Shown here: in pieces, positions 24,939 to 33,390 of the stretch
How positions within the stretch are numbered: the stretch's first letter is position 1
Layout: each line of letters opens with the position of its first letter
Origin: Actinomadura mexicana
GTDB taxonomy: Bacteria; Actinomycetota; Actinomycetes; Streptosporangiales; Streptosporangiaceae
NCBI RefSeq assembly: GCF_900188105.1
Contig: NZ_FZNP01000006.1
Location: 248,001-312,000, forward strand
Reading direction: 5' to 3'
DNA length: 64,000 nucleotides
The notes under the pieces: model-generated
Seen by the model: the letters and a program-made list of their open reading frames with translations, nothing else
Told to the model about the DNA's origin: nothing
Database searches by the model: none
Made by a program: the position numbers and the translations under genes

Positions 24939-26438
24939 TCAGCCGCTGGTGGGGAAGCCGAGGCTGACCCCGCCGTGGGACGGGTCCGGCCAGCGGGCCG
25001 TGACGGCCTTCGTCCGGGTGTAGAAGTGGACGCCCTCCATGCCGTGGGCGTGGCTGTCGCCGAACAGCGAGTCCTTCCAGCCGCCGAACGAGTAGTAGGC
25101 CATCGGCACCGGGATCGGCACGTTCACACCGACCATGCCGACCTCCACCTCGTTCTGGAACCGGCGCGCCGCCCCGCCGTCGTTGGTGAAGATCGCGGTC
25201 CCGTTGCCGTACGGGTTGGCGGAGATCAGCTCCATGGCCGCGTCGTAGGATCCGGCCCGCACGACCGACAGCACCGGGCCGAAGATCTCGTCCCTGTAGG
25301 CGTCCATGTCCGGGGTGACGTGGTCGAGCACGGCCGGGCCGAGCCAGAACCCGTCGCCGGCGCCGCCCAGCACGTCCGGGTCGCGCCCGTCGACGGCGAG
25401 CGTGGCGCCCTGCGCGACGGCGCCGTCCAGATAGGAGGCCACCCTGTCCCGGTGCGCCCTGGTGACGAGCGGCCCCATCTGCGACTCGGGGTGGTCGCCC
25501 GGCCCCACCTTCAGCTCGGCGACGCGCTCCTTGATCTTGGCGGTCAGCTCGTCGCCCACCGGGTCCACGGCGACGACGACGGAGATGGCCATGCACCGCT
25601 CCCCCGCCGACCCGAAGCCGGCCGACACGGCGGCGTCCGCCGCGAGGTCGAGGTCGGCGTCCGGCAGCACGAGCATGTGGTTCTTGGCCCCGCCGAGCGC
25701 CTGCACCCGCTTGCCGTTCGCCGCCGCCGTCTCGTAGACGTGGCGCGCGATCGGGGTGGAGCCGACGAAGCTGACCGCCCTGACGTCCGGATGGCGCAGC
25801 AGGCCGTCAACCGCCGCCCTGTCACCGTGGAGGACGTTGAAGACGCCGTCCGGAAGCCCCGCCTCGGCCCACAGCTCGGCGAGCCGGACCGACGCCGACG
25901 GGTCCTTCTCGGACGGCTTGAGCACGAACGCGTTCCCGCACGCGATCGCGACCGGGAACATCCACATCGGCACCATCGCCGGGAAGTTGAACGGGGTGAT
26001 CCCGGCGGCCACGCCCACCGGCTGGAGGATCGAGTACGCGTCCACCCGCGAGGAGACGTTCTCGGAGAACCCGCCCTTGAGTAGGTGCGGGATGCCGCAG
26101 GCGAACTCGGCGACCTCCAGCCCGCGGGCGACCTCGCCCGCCGCGTCGGAGACGACCTTGCCGTGCTCGGAGGAGATCAGCCGGGCCAGCTCCCCGCGGT
26201 GCGCGTCCACCAGCTCGCGGAAGCGGAACAGCACCTTCGCACGCTGCGAGAGCGAGGCGTCCCGCCAGCCGGGGAACGCGGCCTTCGCGGCGGCCACGGC
26301 GGCGTCGACCTCGCGCGGCCCGGCGAAGTCGACGGTCCCGGCCACCCGGCCGGACGCGGGCTCGAAGATCTCGCCCCGCCGGCCGCTCCCCCCGCCGAAC
26401 GGCTTTCCGCCGATCCAGTGCGTCACATGCCCGGTCAT
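24939..26438 (-). CDS. mmsA: Methylmalonate/malonate-semialdehyde dehydrogenase (CoA-acylating)
   Basis: 499 residues, the usual MmsA length. It oxidises (methyl)malonate semialdehyde to propionyl- or acetyl-CoA, releasing CO2 and reducing NAD. Markers are ITPFNFPAMVPMWMFPVAIA (the MmsA-specific aldehyde dehydrogenase segment), FVLKPSEKDPS, VSFVGSTPIARHVY, ALGGAKNHMLVLPDAD (Asn in place of the usual Glu, typical of CoA-acylating enzymes) and the catalytic Cys in SAGERCMAIS. ATG 26438 overlaps the TGA of the upstream aminotransferase (ATGA), so the two are one operon: transamination gives the semialdehyde and this enzyme consumes it. Control is probably by the divergent PucR gene. Confidence 0.95.
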   Translation of the reverse strand: MTGHVTHWIGGKPFGGGSGRRGEIFEPASGRVAGTVDFAGPREVDAAVAAAKAAFPGWRDASLSQRAKVLFRFRELVDAHRGELARLISSEHGKVVSDAAGEVARGLEVAEFACGIPHLLKGGFSENVSSRVDAYSILQPVGVAAGITPFNFPAMVPMWMFPVAIACGNAFVLKPSEKDPSASVRLAELWAEAGLPDGVFNVLHGDRAAVDGLLRHPDVRAVSFVGSTPIARHVYETAAANGKRVQALGGAKNHMLVLPDADLDLAADAAVSAGFGSAGERCMAISVVVAVDPVGDELTAKIKERVAELKVGPGDHPESQMGPLVTRAHRDRVASYLDGAVAQGATLAVDGRDPDVLGGAGDGFWLGPAVLDHVTPDMDAYRDEIFGPVLSVVRAGSYDAAMELISANPYGNGTAIFTNDGGAARRFQNEVEVGMVGVNVPIPVPMAYYSFGGWKDSLFGDSHAHGMEGVHFYTRTKAVTARWPDPSHGGVSLGFPTSG

Positions 26439-27778
26439 GCGTCCTCCCGGCGAGCAGACGGACCGCGCCCTCCGGCGACGGCGTTCCCGTTCACGGCCTC
26501 CAGCGATGCGATCAGGATGCCGAGGCCCTCCGCGGCCTCGTCGTCGGTGAGGGTCAGCGGCGGCGCCATGCGCACCACGTTGCCGTACAGGCCGCCCTTG
26601 CCGACCAGCAGCCCCCGCTCGCGGGCCGCCTCCATCAGCGCGGCGGCGAGCGGCGGGCTCGGCTCGCCGGTCTCGGGATCGGCCAGCTCGACCGCGAACA
26701 TCAGCCCCTTGCCCCGCACGTCCGCGACGATCGGGAACCGGCCGGCCGCCGCCGACAGCCCCCCGATGATCGTCGCGCCCTGCCGGGCCGCGTTGGACCG
26801 CAGGTCGTGGTCGAGGACGTAGTCGAGCGTGGCGTTGGCGGCGGCCATCGACACCGGGTTGCCGCCGAACGTGGAGATGCCGGCCGCGTGGAGGCCGTCC
26901 ATGAGGTCGCCGCGCGCGACGACTCCGCCGACCGCGAAGCCGTTCCCGAGCCCCTTGGCGAAGGTGATGGCGTCCGGGGTCACGCCGTGGCCGTCGATCC
27001 CCCAGAAGCCCTGGCCCGTCCGCCCCCATCCGGTCTGCACCTCGTCGGAGACGAACAGGATCCCGAACTCATCCAGGACGCGCTTGTAGGCGGCGAACAG
27101 GCCGTCGGGCGGCATCGTGAAGCCGCCGACGCCCTGGATGGGCTCGGCGATGAGCGCGGCGACGTCGCCGCCGGTCGCGGTGGCGAGCACATGCCGCAGG
27201 TCCTGCGTGCACACGTCGATGTACCGCTCGTCCGACATCCCGGCGAACTGCGGGAGCCGGCGGTCGGCGCCGTGCAGGAAGTGGACGTCCAGCGGGGAGT
27301 ACGACAGGTTCGTCCAGCCGCGGTTCCCGGTGACGCCCGTCGTCGCGAACGACCGGCCGTGGTAGCTCTGCCGCATCGCGAGGACCTGGTCGCTGCGCCG
27401 CGCGTACGCGGCCAGCAGCAGCGCCGTCTCGTTGGCCTCCGTCCCGGAGTTGGTGAAGAACACCTTCGCGTCCGGGATGCCCGACAGCCGGGCGATCTTC
27501 TCGGCCAGCTCCACCTGCCCGCGCAGCAGGTACGAGGTGGAGGTGTGCACGACGCCGGTGGCGAGCTGCCGCTCCACGGCGTCCCGGACCTCGGGCACGT
27601 CGTACCCGAGCATGTTCGTCAGGATGCCGATGAAGAAGTCGAGGTAGGTGTTGCCCTCCGCGTCGGTCACGCGGTTGCCCTTGCCGCCGACGATCTCGAT
27701 GGGGTCCCGGTAGTTGAGCGCCATCCAGGACGGCATGACCGCCCGGTGGCGCCGGAGCAGGTGCGCGTGTTCCGACAT
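26435..27778 (-). CDS. Class III PLP aminotransferase (beta-alanine/omega-amino acid type)
   Basis: 447 residues from ATG 27778. Fold-type I, class III features: FFTNSGTEANETALLLA near 103-119, MRQSYHGRSFATTG, VAALIAEPIQGVGG, ILFVSDEVQTGWGRTG with the PLP-contacting Asp, and the Schiff-base lysine in ITFAKGLGNGFAVGG near 276. Coupling to mmsA suggests that it makes malonate or methylmalonate semialdehyde from beta-alanine or 3-aminoisobutyrate, products of pyrimidine breakdown. GABA or ornithine as donor is not excluded. No dihydropyrimidinase gene is in the window. First gene of the two-gene operon. Confidence 0.9.
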   Translation of the reverse strand: MSEHAHLLRRHRAVMPSWMALNYRDPIEIVGGKGNRVTDAEGNTYLDFFIGILTNMLGYDVPEVRDAVERQLATGVVHTSTSYLLRGQVELAEKIARLSGIPDAKVFFTNSGTEANETALLLAAYARRSDQVLAMRQSYHGRSFATTGVTGNRGWTNLSYSPLDVHFLHGADRRLPQFAGMSDERYIDVCTQDLRHVLATATGGDVAALIAEPIQGVGGFTMPPDGLFAAYKRVLDEFGILFVSDEVQTGWGRTGQGFWGIDGHGVTPDAITFAKGLGNGFAVGGVVARGDLMDGLHAAGISTFGGNPVSMAAANATLDYVLDHDLRSNAARQGATIIGGLSAAAGRFPIVADVRGKGLMFAVELADPETGEPSPPLAAALMEAARERGLLVGKGGLYGNVVRMAPPLTLTDDEAAEGLGILIASLEAVNGNAVAGGRGPSARREDA

Positions 27779-27816
27779 GCCCCAAGTCTCGTTTCCGCGG
27801 GCGGCCGCGGCCACCC

Positions 27817-27856
27817 GCAGAGTGTCAAGACCGGGCGCCTCCGCTTGACGCTCTGC
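27817..27856. promoter_or_regulatory. Inverted repeat with divergent -35 boxes (putative PucR operator)
   Basis: GCAGAGTGTCAAG (27817-27829) and CTTGACGCTCTGC (27844-27856) are complementary at 12 of 13 positions, with a 14-base spacer. On the minus strand the left arm contains a consensus -35, TTGACA; on the plus strand the right arm contains TTGACG. The element sits midway between the aminotransferase and pucR starts, a position suited to control of both. Confidence 0.6.
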
Positions 27857-27924
27857 TCGCGGCCGACAACCTGCAACGACCGGATCAGCGCTGCCGACCC
27901 CTCGCACGGATACCATCGCCGGTG

Positions 27925-29547
27925 ATGCTGCCCACTGTGGACGACGTCCTCCAGCTCGACGCGGTACGCCGCGGCCAGCCGCACGTCGTCGCGGGCGCGG
28001 ACCGCACCGGCAACCGGGTCCGCTGGGTGCACGTCGCCGAGGTCACCGACATCGCGCACCTGCTGCACGGCGGCGAGCTCGTCCTCACCACCGGGATCGC
28101 GCTGCCCGACGAGCCGGAGCGGCTGCGCGCCTACATCGCCGACCTCGCCGAGGTCGGCGTCAGCGGCCTGATGATCGAGCTCGGCCGCCGCTACGCCAGC
28201 GTGCTGCCGCCCGCGCTGATCGCCGCGGCCGAGGAGTTCGGCCTGCCGGTGATCGTGCTGGCGCACGAGCCCGCGTTCGTCGACATCACCGAGTCGGTGC
28301 ACGCCCGGATCGTGCAGGAGCAGTTCGCCGAGCTGCGCGCCTCCGAGCAGCTGCACGAGATCTTCACCCAGCTGTCGGTCGAGGGCGCCTCCACCGACGA
28401 GGTCGTCCGGCAGGTGGCGGCGCTCGGCGGGCACCCGGTGGTGCTGGAGAACCTCGCCCACCAGGTCCTCGCCGCGGACGCCGGCGGCACCGACCCGGCC
28501 GAGCTGCTGTCGGCGTGGGAGACCCGCTCGCGGGCCGTCCGTCCCGGCCGCCGCACCGGCTACGACGAGGCGTCCGGCTGGCTGGTGACCATGGTCGGCG
28601 CGCGGGGGGAGGACTGGGGCCGGCTGATCGTCGACCTCGGCTCGCCGCCGTCCCCGCGCGAGACCGTGCTGATCGAGCGGGCCGCCACCACCCTCGCCCT
28701 CGGCCGGCTCCTCGACCGGCACGCCGAGAGCGTCGAGCGGCAGGCGCACGGGACGATCATCGCCGGCATCCTCGCGCACGCCTACTCCGACCCGCAGGAG
28801 GCGGCGGCCCGCGCCCGCGCCCTCGGCGTCCCGCTGTCCGGCCGCCGGCTGCTCGGCGCCGTGCTCCGGCACCGGGGCCCCGCCCTGCCCCGGTCCGCCG
28901 CGCCCGTCGGAGAGCTGTCGCAGCTCGCCGAGGCGGCCGCGGCCGCCTGCAAGGACGCGCGCCTCGCCGCGCTCGTCGGCGTGCTGGACGAGGGCGGCCC
29001 GCACGCCCGCGTCGGCGTCCTGGCCTCCCTGCCCGCCCGCGCCGACGTGGAGACCGCGCTCACCGAGGTCGCCACCCGGATCCGCAAGCAGTCCGGCGAC
29101 ACCGTGATGGCCGCCGGATCGGTGGTGGAGACCATCCGCGACGTCCGCCGCTCCTTCCTGGAGGCCGAGCAGGTCGCCGACGTCGCCGCGCGCGGCTCCG
29201 GGGCCCGCCTCTACTACCGCCTGCCCGACCTGCGCCTGCGCGGGCTGCTGCACCTCCTCCGCGACGACGCCCGCGTGCAGACCTTCGTCGAACGCGAGCT
29301 CGGCCCGCTTCTGGAGTACGACGCCCAGCGCGGCAGCGACCTCACCCGCATCCTGGAGCTGTACCTCGAATCCGGCCGGAACAAGGCCGTCGCCGCACAG
29401 CAGGCGCACCTGTCCCGCCCCGCCTTCTACGAGCGCCTCCGCCGCATCGAACGGGTCCTGGACGCCGACCTCGACGATGTTGAGTCGTGCGTGTCCTTCC
29501 ACGTGGCGCTGCTGGCCCTGTCTTCCGTCCGCTGGGAACGGCCCTGA
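27925..29547 (+). CDS. PucR-family transcriptional regulator
   Basis: 540 residues. The N-terminal PucR domain covers about 1-125: LPTVDDVLQLDAVRRGQPHVV, NRVRWVHVAEVTDI and LVLTTGIALPDEPERLRAYI. A GGDEF-like CdaR region occupies the middle, with VMAAGSVVETIRDVRRSFLEAEQ near 395-415. The C-terminal HTH_30 is TRILELYLESGRNKAVAAQQAHLSRPAFYERLRRIE. ATG 27925 is used; a GTG three bases before is in frame and there is no clear ribosome site. PucR-type proteins control purine, pyrimidine or amine catabolism with small-molecule inducers. The divergent aminotransferase-mmsA operon is the obvious target. Confidence 0.92.
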   Translation: MLPTVDDVLQLDAVRRGQPHVVAGADRTGNRVRWVHVAEVTDIAHLLHGGELVLTTGIALPDEPERLRAYIADLAEVGVSGLMIELGRRYASVLPPALIAAAEEFGLPVIVLAHEPAFVDITESVHARIVQEQFAELRASEQLHEIFTQLSVEGASTDEVVRQVAALGGHPVVLENLAHQVLAADAGGTDPAELLSAWETRSRAVRPGRRTGYDEASGWLVTMVGARGEDWGRLIVDLGSPPSPRETVLIERAATTLALGRLLDRHAESVERQAHGTIIAGILAHAYSDPQEAAARARALGVPLSGRRLLGAVLRHRGPALPRSAAPVGELSQLAEAAAAACKDARLAALVGVLDEGGPHARVGVLASLPARADVETALTEVATRIRKQSGDTVMAAGSVVETIRDVRRSFLEAEQVADVAARGSGARLYYRLPDLRLRGLLHLLRDDARVQTFVERELGPLLEYDAQRGSDLTRILELYLESGRNKAVAAQQAHLSRPAFYERLRRIERVLDADLDDVESCVSFHVALLALSSVRWERP

Positions 29548-29608
29548 CCCGGTCCGGTGACCGGTGAAGGCCGTTCGCGGCGGGGCCCGCGCGCATACGC
29601 TTGACCCC

Positions 29609-30403
29609 ATGGCGGACGCGGTACTGCATGTTCATCGGTACGGGGACCCGGCCGGAGCTCCGGTGGTCATGCTCCACGGGGTCACCGGGCACGGGGCGCG
29701 CTGGCGCCGGACCGCCGAGCGGTACCTGGCCGGCCACTCCGTCCTCGCACCCGACCTGCGCGGGCACGGGCGGTCGACGCACGAGCCGCCGTGGACCGTC
29801 GAACGGCATGTGGCGGACGTCCTGGCGATGATGGACGCCGAGGGCGTCGAGCGGGCCGACCTCGTCGGGCACTCCTACGGCGGGATGATCGCGCTGCATC
29901 TGGCGCGGACGGCGCCGAGGCGGGTGCGGCGGCTCCTTCTGCTGGACCCGGCCATCGGGCTCGAACCGGCGACGGCGGCCGGGGAGGCGCGCGGCCACCT
30001 GGTGCCGGCGTCGTTCGGCGACGTCGCCGAGGCGCGGGCCGACCGGGCGGCCCACTGGCCGGCGTCCCCGCGGGACGCCGTGGACGAGGAGGTCGCCGAG
30101 CACCTGGAGCACGGTCCGGACGGGCGGCTGCGGTGGCGGTTCGAGCCCGCGGCCGTGGTCACCGCGTACTCGGAGATGGCCCGCCCCCACCTGGCGCCGC
30201 CCGCGGACCTGCCCACCCACCTGGTCATCGCGACGGAGGCCGACTTCGTCCGCCCCGAGTTCGTGGTGGACCTGCGCGCCGCGCTCGGCCCCGGTCTCGT
30301 GATCAGCGAGATCGACGCCGGGCACATGCTCTACGTCGACCGGCCGGAGGAGACCGGGACGCTGCTCGCCGCGTGGCTCAACGGAGGCGGCGCCGGCCGG
30401 TGA
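29609..30403 (+). CDS. Alpha/beta hydrolase
   Basis: 264 residues. VVMLHGVTGHGARWRR supplies the HG oxyanion motif (about 22-24). DLRGHGRST is near 51-59, the nucleophile is Ser in VGHSYGGMIAL near 91, an acid residue lies around ATEADFVRPEF, and His in EIDAGHMLYVDRP near 238. This is a soluble, MhpC/RutD-like single-domain enzyme with unknown ester or C-C substrate. It starts 61 bases after the PucR gene on the same strand and may be read with it. Its last 26 bases overlap the end of the convergent dehydrogenase gene. Confidence 0.88.
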   Translation: MADAVLHVHRYGDPAGAPVVMLHGVTGHGARWRRTAERYLAGHSVLAPDLRGHGRSTHEPPWTVERHVADVLAMMDAEGVERADLVGHSYGGMIALHLARTAPRRVRRLLLLDPAIGLEPATAAGEARGHLVPASFGDVAEARADRAAHWPASPRDAVDEEVAEHLEHGPDGRLRWRFEPAAVVTAYSEMARPHLAPPADLPTHLVIATEADFVRPEFVVDLRAALGPGLVISEIDAGHMLYVDRPEETGTLLAAWLNGGGAGR

Positions 30404-31394
30404 ACGGCGGCAGGGTCAGCGGGGTGTGCAGGCCCGGCGGGGCCTCGGCCACGGCGGAGACGGCGCTGACCATGCGCAGCGCGGTCGACGCGGCCGGGTC
30501 GGCTGCGGCGGGCCCCGCGAGGTCCATCCGCCAGGGCGGCTCGCCGTCGATCTCGACGCGGTGGCCGCCGGTCTCCCGGGGCGGCGGCGCGGGCCAGTGG
30601 GGGGCGATGTCGGCGCGCAGCCGGGCGACGTGCTCGACGGTGATCACGGGACGGCCGCGCAGCAGTCCCGACACCTGGAACCGCAGGCCGGCCAGGGCCC
30701 CCCTGGCGACGCGGCCGATGTCCTCGGGCGCCGGGCACAGTTCGTAGGTCTCGGACACCTCGTCCAGCGGCACCGCCAGGTGCTCGGCGAGGAGGCGCAC
30801 GACCGGACCCCACGCACGCCTCGGCCCGCCCGGCCGCACGATCTGCGGACGGTGCCCGATGGGGCCGCCGAAGCCGAACCGGGCGCCGGCCTCGGGGTCG
30901 TCCCGGCAGGTGAACCGGGTGACCTTGACGCCGTGCACGCGCCGGCAGCCGCCGCTCAGCAGGAGCGGGAGCACGTCGTTCACCGGGCTGGGCCCGAGGG
31001 TGAGGCAGGCGGCGCCGCCGATCGCGCACGCGGACCGGAGCCGGCGGACGAGGGCGCGGTCGGCGGAGGGCGGGTGGACCAGCGAGGGCAGGACGTCCGA
31101 CACCACGCCGGTGCCCGATTCCAGGATGCGGCACAGCTCGTCCGCCACGTCCCGGGAGCGGGAGGCCGTGTGGCAGACGACATGCGGTCGCCGGTCCAGG
31201 AGAGGTGCCGGGTCCTCGGTGGCGCGGACCCCGGCCGGGCGGCCGCCTCCGGCCAGTTCGGCGGCGTCGACGCCGGCGTGCCGGGGGTCGACGGTGACGA
31301 CCCCGGCGAGTTCCAGGTCCGGGTGCCCCAGCAGCGCCTGGAGCGACGACCTGCCGACGGGTCCGGTGCCCCACTGGCCGACAAGATAGGACAT
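30378..31394 (-). CDS. DapB-like NAD(P)-dependent amino-acid dehydrogenase
   Basis: 338 residues. The Rossmann motif is VGQWGTGPVGRSSLQALLGHPDLELAGVV split by the turn at residues 8-13. VVCHTASRS near 77 and a Gly-rich CLTLGPSPVNDVLPLLL follow. The layout is that of the dihydrodipicolinate-reductase-like proteins related to 2,4-diaminopentanoate dehydrogenase. Actinobacteria carry many such paralogues with unknown substrates. ATG 31394 is preceded by AAAAGGTGGT. It converges on the hydrolase (26-base overlap) and is divergent from the YbdK-type ligase. Confidence 0.8.
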   Translation of the reverse strand: MSYLVGQWGTGPVGRSSLQALLGHPDLELAGVVTVDPRHAGVDAAELAGGGRPAGVRATEDPAPLLDRRPHVVCHTASRSRDVADELCRILESGTGVVSDVLPSLVHPPSADRALVRRLRSACAIGGAACLTLGPSPVNDVLPLLLSGGCRRVHGVKVTRFTCRDDPEAGARFGFGGPIGHRPQIVRPGGPRRAWGPVVRLLAEHLAVPLDEVSETYELCPAPEDIGRVARGALAGLRFQVSGLLRGRPVITVEHVARLRADIAPHWPAPPPRETGGHRVEIDGEPPWRMDLAGPAAADPAASTALRMVSAVSAVAEAPPGLHTPLTLPPFTGRRRLR

Positions 31395-31510
31395 ACCACC
31401 ACCTTTTGATCAAGCGCCCGGTCGGCGCGGGCGCATTCTAGGCATGCCCTCACGGCCAGAACGAGCCCCTCGCGGGACGTACATCCGTGCTGGCCGGGAA
31501 GGATTGTCTG

Positions 31511-32641
31511 GTGACACTTCGCGCGGGGGCTCGCACGTTCGGCGTGGAGGAGGAGCTGCTCCTGGTCGACCCGGAGACGGGCGCGCCCCAGGCCCTGTCC
31601 GGCTCCGTGATCCACTACGCCCGGCGCCACGACGAGCTGTTCCTGACCGGCGGGCGGCGGACCAAGGCGCTGGAGACCGAGCTCCAGCGCGAGCAGCTGG
31701 AGACGGCCACCCCGGTCTGCGGCTCGCTGGACGAGCTGTCCGACCACGTCCGGTCGGCGCGGGTGGCGGCGGGCCAGTCGGCGGCCGGGGTCGGCGCCGC
31801 CGTCGCCGCCCTGGCGACGTCGCCGGTCAGCGTCCGCCCGTCGCTGACCCCGTCGCACCGCTACCTGCGGATGTCCGACGCCTTCGGGCCCACCGCCGAC
31901 GAGCAGCTCACCTGCGGCTGCCACGTGCACGTCGGCATCGAGTCCCCGCAGGAGGGCGTCGCCGTCCTCGACCGGATCCGGCCGTGGCTGCCCCCGCTGC
32001 TCGCGCTCAGCGCGAACTCTCCGTTCTGGCAGGGCACCGACACCGGCTCCGACAGCTGGCGCCACCAGGTCTGGGGCCGCTGGCCCTCCAGCGGCCCGAC
32101 CGGGCTGTTCGGCTCCGCGAGCGCGTACCGTACGGCGGTGGAGGCGCTGCTCGCGACCGGCGTCCTGGTGGACGAGGGCATGATCTATTTCGATGCCCGG
32201 CTGTCGCGGCGCTACCCGACCGTCGAGATCCGCGTCGCGGACGTGTGCCTGGACGCCGACGACGCCGTGCTGATGGGCGCGCTCGTGCGGGCGCTGGTCG
32301 ACACCGCCGCCGACGCGTGGCAGCGGAGCGAGCCCCCCGACCCGGTGCGCACGGACCTGGTGCGCCTGGCCATGTGGCGGGCCGGGCGCTCGGGCCTGCG
32401 CGAAGAACTCGTGCACCCGCGGACCCACACCGCCGCCCCCGCTCGCGAGGTCGTCACCACGCTCGTCGAGCACCTGGCCCCCGCGCTCGACCGCGCGGGC
32501 GACCTCGACACCGTCACCAAGCTCGTCGGCGGCGTGCTGGAACGCGGGAACGGAGCCCGGTTCCAGCGCGCCGCCTACGCCCGGAGCGGCGATACCAGGA
32601 GCGTGGTCATCGCCGCCGTCCGACGGACGATGACGGTCTGA
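31511..32641 (+). CDS. YbdK-type carboxylate-amine ligase (glutamate-cysteine ligase 2 family)
   Basis: 376 residues from GTG 31511, 8 bases after GGAAGG; GTG 31487 is in frame. The family opening TFGVEEELLLVDPETG is followed by TELQREQLETATPVC, the GCS2 core CGCHVHVGI near 137-145 with metal/ATP residues, and PLLLALSANSPFWQGTDTGS-like segments. FDARLSRRYPTVEIRVADVC gives the final conserved block. YbdK of E. coli has weak gamma-glutamylcysteine synthetase activity. Actinobacteria use mycothiol, so the true product may be another gamma-glutamyl amide; that is inference. Cytoplasmic and monocistronic as far as can be seen. Confidence 0.88.
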   Translation: MTLRAGARTFGVEEELLLVDPETGAPQALSGSVIHYARRHDELFLTGGRRTKALETELQREQLETATPVCGSLDELSDHVRSARVAAGQSAAGVGAAVAALATSPVSVRPSLTPSHRYLRMSDAFGPTADEQLTCGCHVHVGIESPQEGVAVLDRIRPWLPPLLALSANSPFWQGTDTGSDSWRHQVWGRWPSSGPTGLFGSASAYRTAVEALLATGVLVDEGMIYFDARLSRRYPTVEIRVADVCLDADDAVLMGALVRALVDTAADAWQRSEPPDPVRTDLVRLAMWRAGRSGLREELVHPRTHTAAPAREVVTTLVEHLAPALDRAGDLDTVTKLVGGVLERGNGARFQRAAYARSGDTRSVVIAAVRRTMTV

Positions 32642-32683
32642 CCAGCGCCGGGACCACGGCGGCGTGGTCCCGGCGGCGGGCGG

Positions 32684-33184
32684 TCAGGCCGCGCGGCGCT
32701 TCTGGAAGGGGAGGTAGCGGTCGGCGCGCCGGTGCCGGGCGAGCAGGCCGGTGGACTCGACCGCGAGGATGCGGTCGAAGCGGAAGGCGCGCACGCCGCG
32801 GCGCATGCGGCACCAGCCGACGAGGTACCAGTGGTCGCGGTGCACGAGGCAGGTGACCGGCTCGACCTCGCGGATCGTGACGTTGGCTCCGGCGTCGCCG
32901 TAGCAGAGCCGGACGACGCGGTGCTCGGTGATGGCGGCGGCGACCACGCGGGCGCGGTCGGAGGTGGAGACGTCCAGGGGCGTGGTGAGGGTGGCGAGCG
33001 TGGTGGTGACCACGTCGTCGTGCGGGGTGGCGTCGAGGAGGGCGTGCAGGGCGCGGCGCGCGGTGGTGGCCTGCGGGCCGGTGCCGAGGTGCGCGAGCGA
33101 GAGCGCGAGTGCGGCGATCTCCGCCGCCGTGAGCGCGGCCGGCGCGGTGGGCGCGGTCTGGGGGTGCGTCGCAACGTTCGCCAT
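32684..33184 (-). CDS. WYL-domain protein without an HTH
   Basis: 166 residues from ATG 33184. The WYL domain covers about 85-160: DRARVVAAAITEHRVVRLCY, REVEPVTCLVHRDHWYLVGW and VRAFRFDRILAVEST, with the W-Y-L triad intact. The usual N-terminal winged helix of YafY/PafBC-type regulators is missing. The first 80 residues (LTAAEIAALALSLAHLG, TARRALHALL) resemble only the helical linker. TATGAT (complement of 33191-33196) lies 6 bases before the ATG, which fits a leaderless transcript. It may bind a ligand or nucleic acid without DNA recognition, or be a truncated gene. Confidence 0.75.
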   Translation of the reverse strand: MANVATHPQTAPTAPAALTAAEIAALALSLAHLGTGPQATTARRALHALLDATPHDDVVTTTLATLTTPLDVSTSDRARVVAAAITEHRVVRLCYGDAGANVTIREVEPVTCLVHRDHWYLVGWCRMRRGVRAFRFDRILAVESTGLLARHRRADRYLPFQKRRAA

Positions 33185-33190
33185 GATTCG

Positions 33191-33196
33191 ATCATA
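33191..33196 (-). promoter_or_regulatory. TATGAT -10 box giving a leaderless WYL mRNA
   Basis: TATGAT on the minus strand lies six bases upstream of the ATG at 33184, so transcription would begin at or next to the A of the start codon. No ribosome site is present, consistent with leaderless translation. The -35 is weak. Confidence 0.5.
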
Positions 33197-33363
33197 CGTT
33201 CGAACACTGACATTTTGGAGGCCCGCTCGGGAAGCCGGAGGCGGCGCTTCGCGGCCGAGGCCCCTCCGAGGCGGTGATAGGCCCCGCGCTTGAGAAGGCG
33301 GCCTCGCATGGTGAAAACTGAGCCCCGAACAACGTGCTCTATTCGGGGGAATCAGGGGCGAAC

Positions 33364-33390
33364 ATGGGTCAAGTCGTGGACCGGCGTTGA
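33364..33390 (+). CDS. Eight-codon leader ORF (MGQVVDRR) before the PknG cassette
   Basis: ATG 33364 is preceded by AGGGG at 5 bases, a good ribosome site. The frame ends at TGA 33388-33390, and this TGA overlaps the TTG start of the next gene (TTGA). The large gene itself has no ribosome site at its TTG, so translation may depend on ribosomes ending this leader. A 7-pair hairpin CCCCGAA/TTCGGGG (33323-33329 with 33342-33348) lies just upstream. The reading frame is tiny, so translation is unproven. Confidence 0.45.
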   Translation: MGQVVDRR

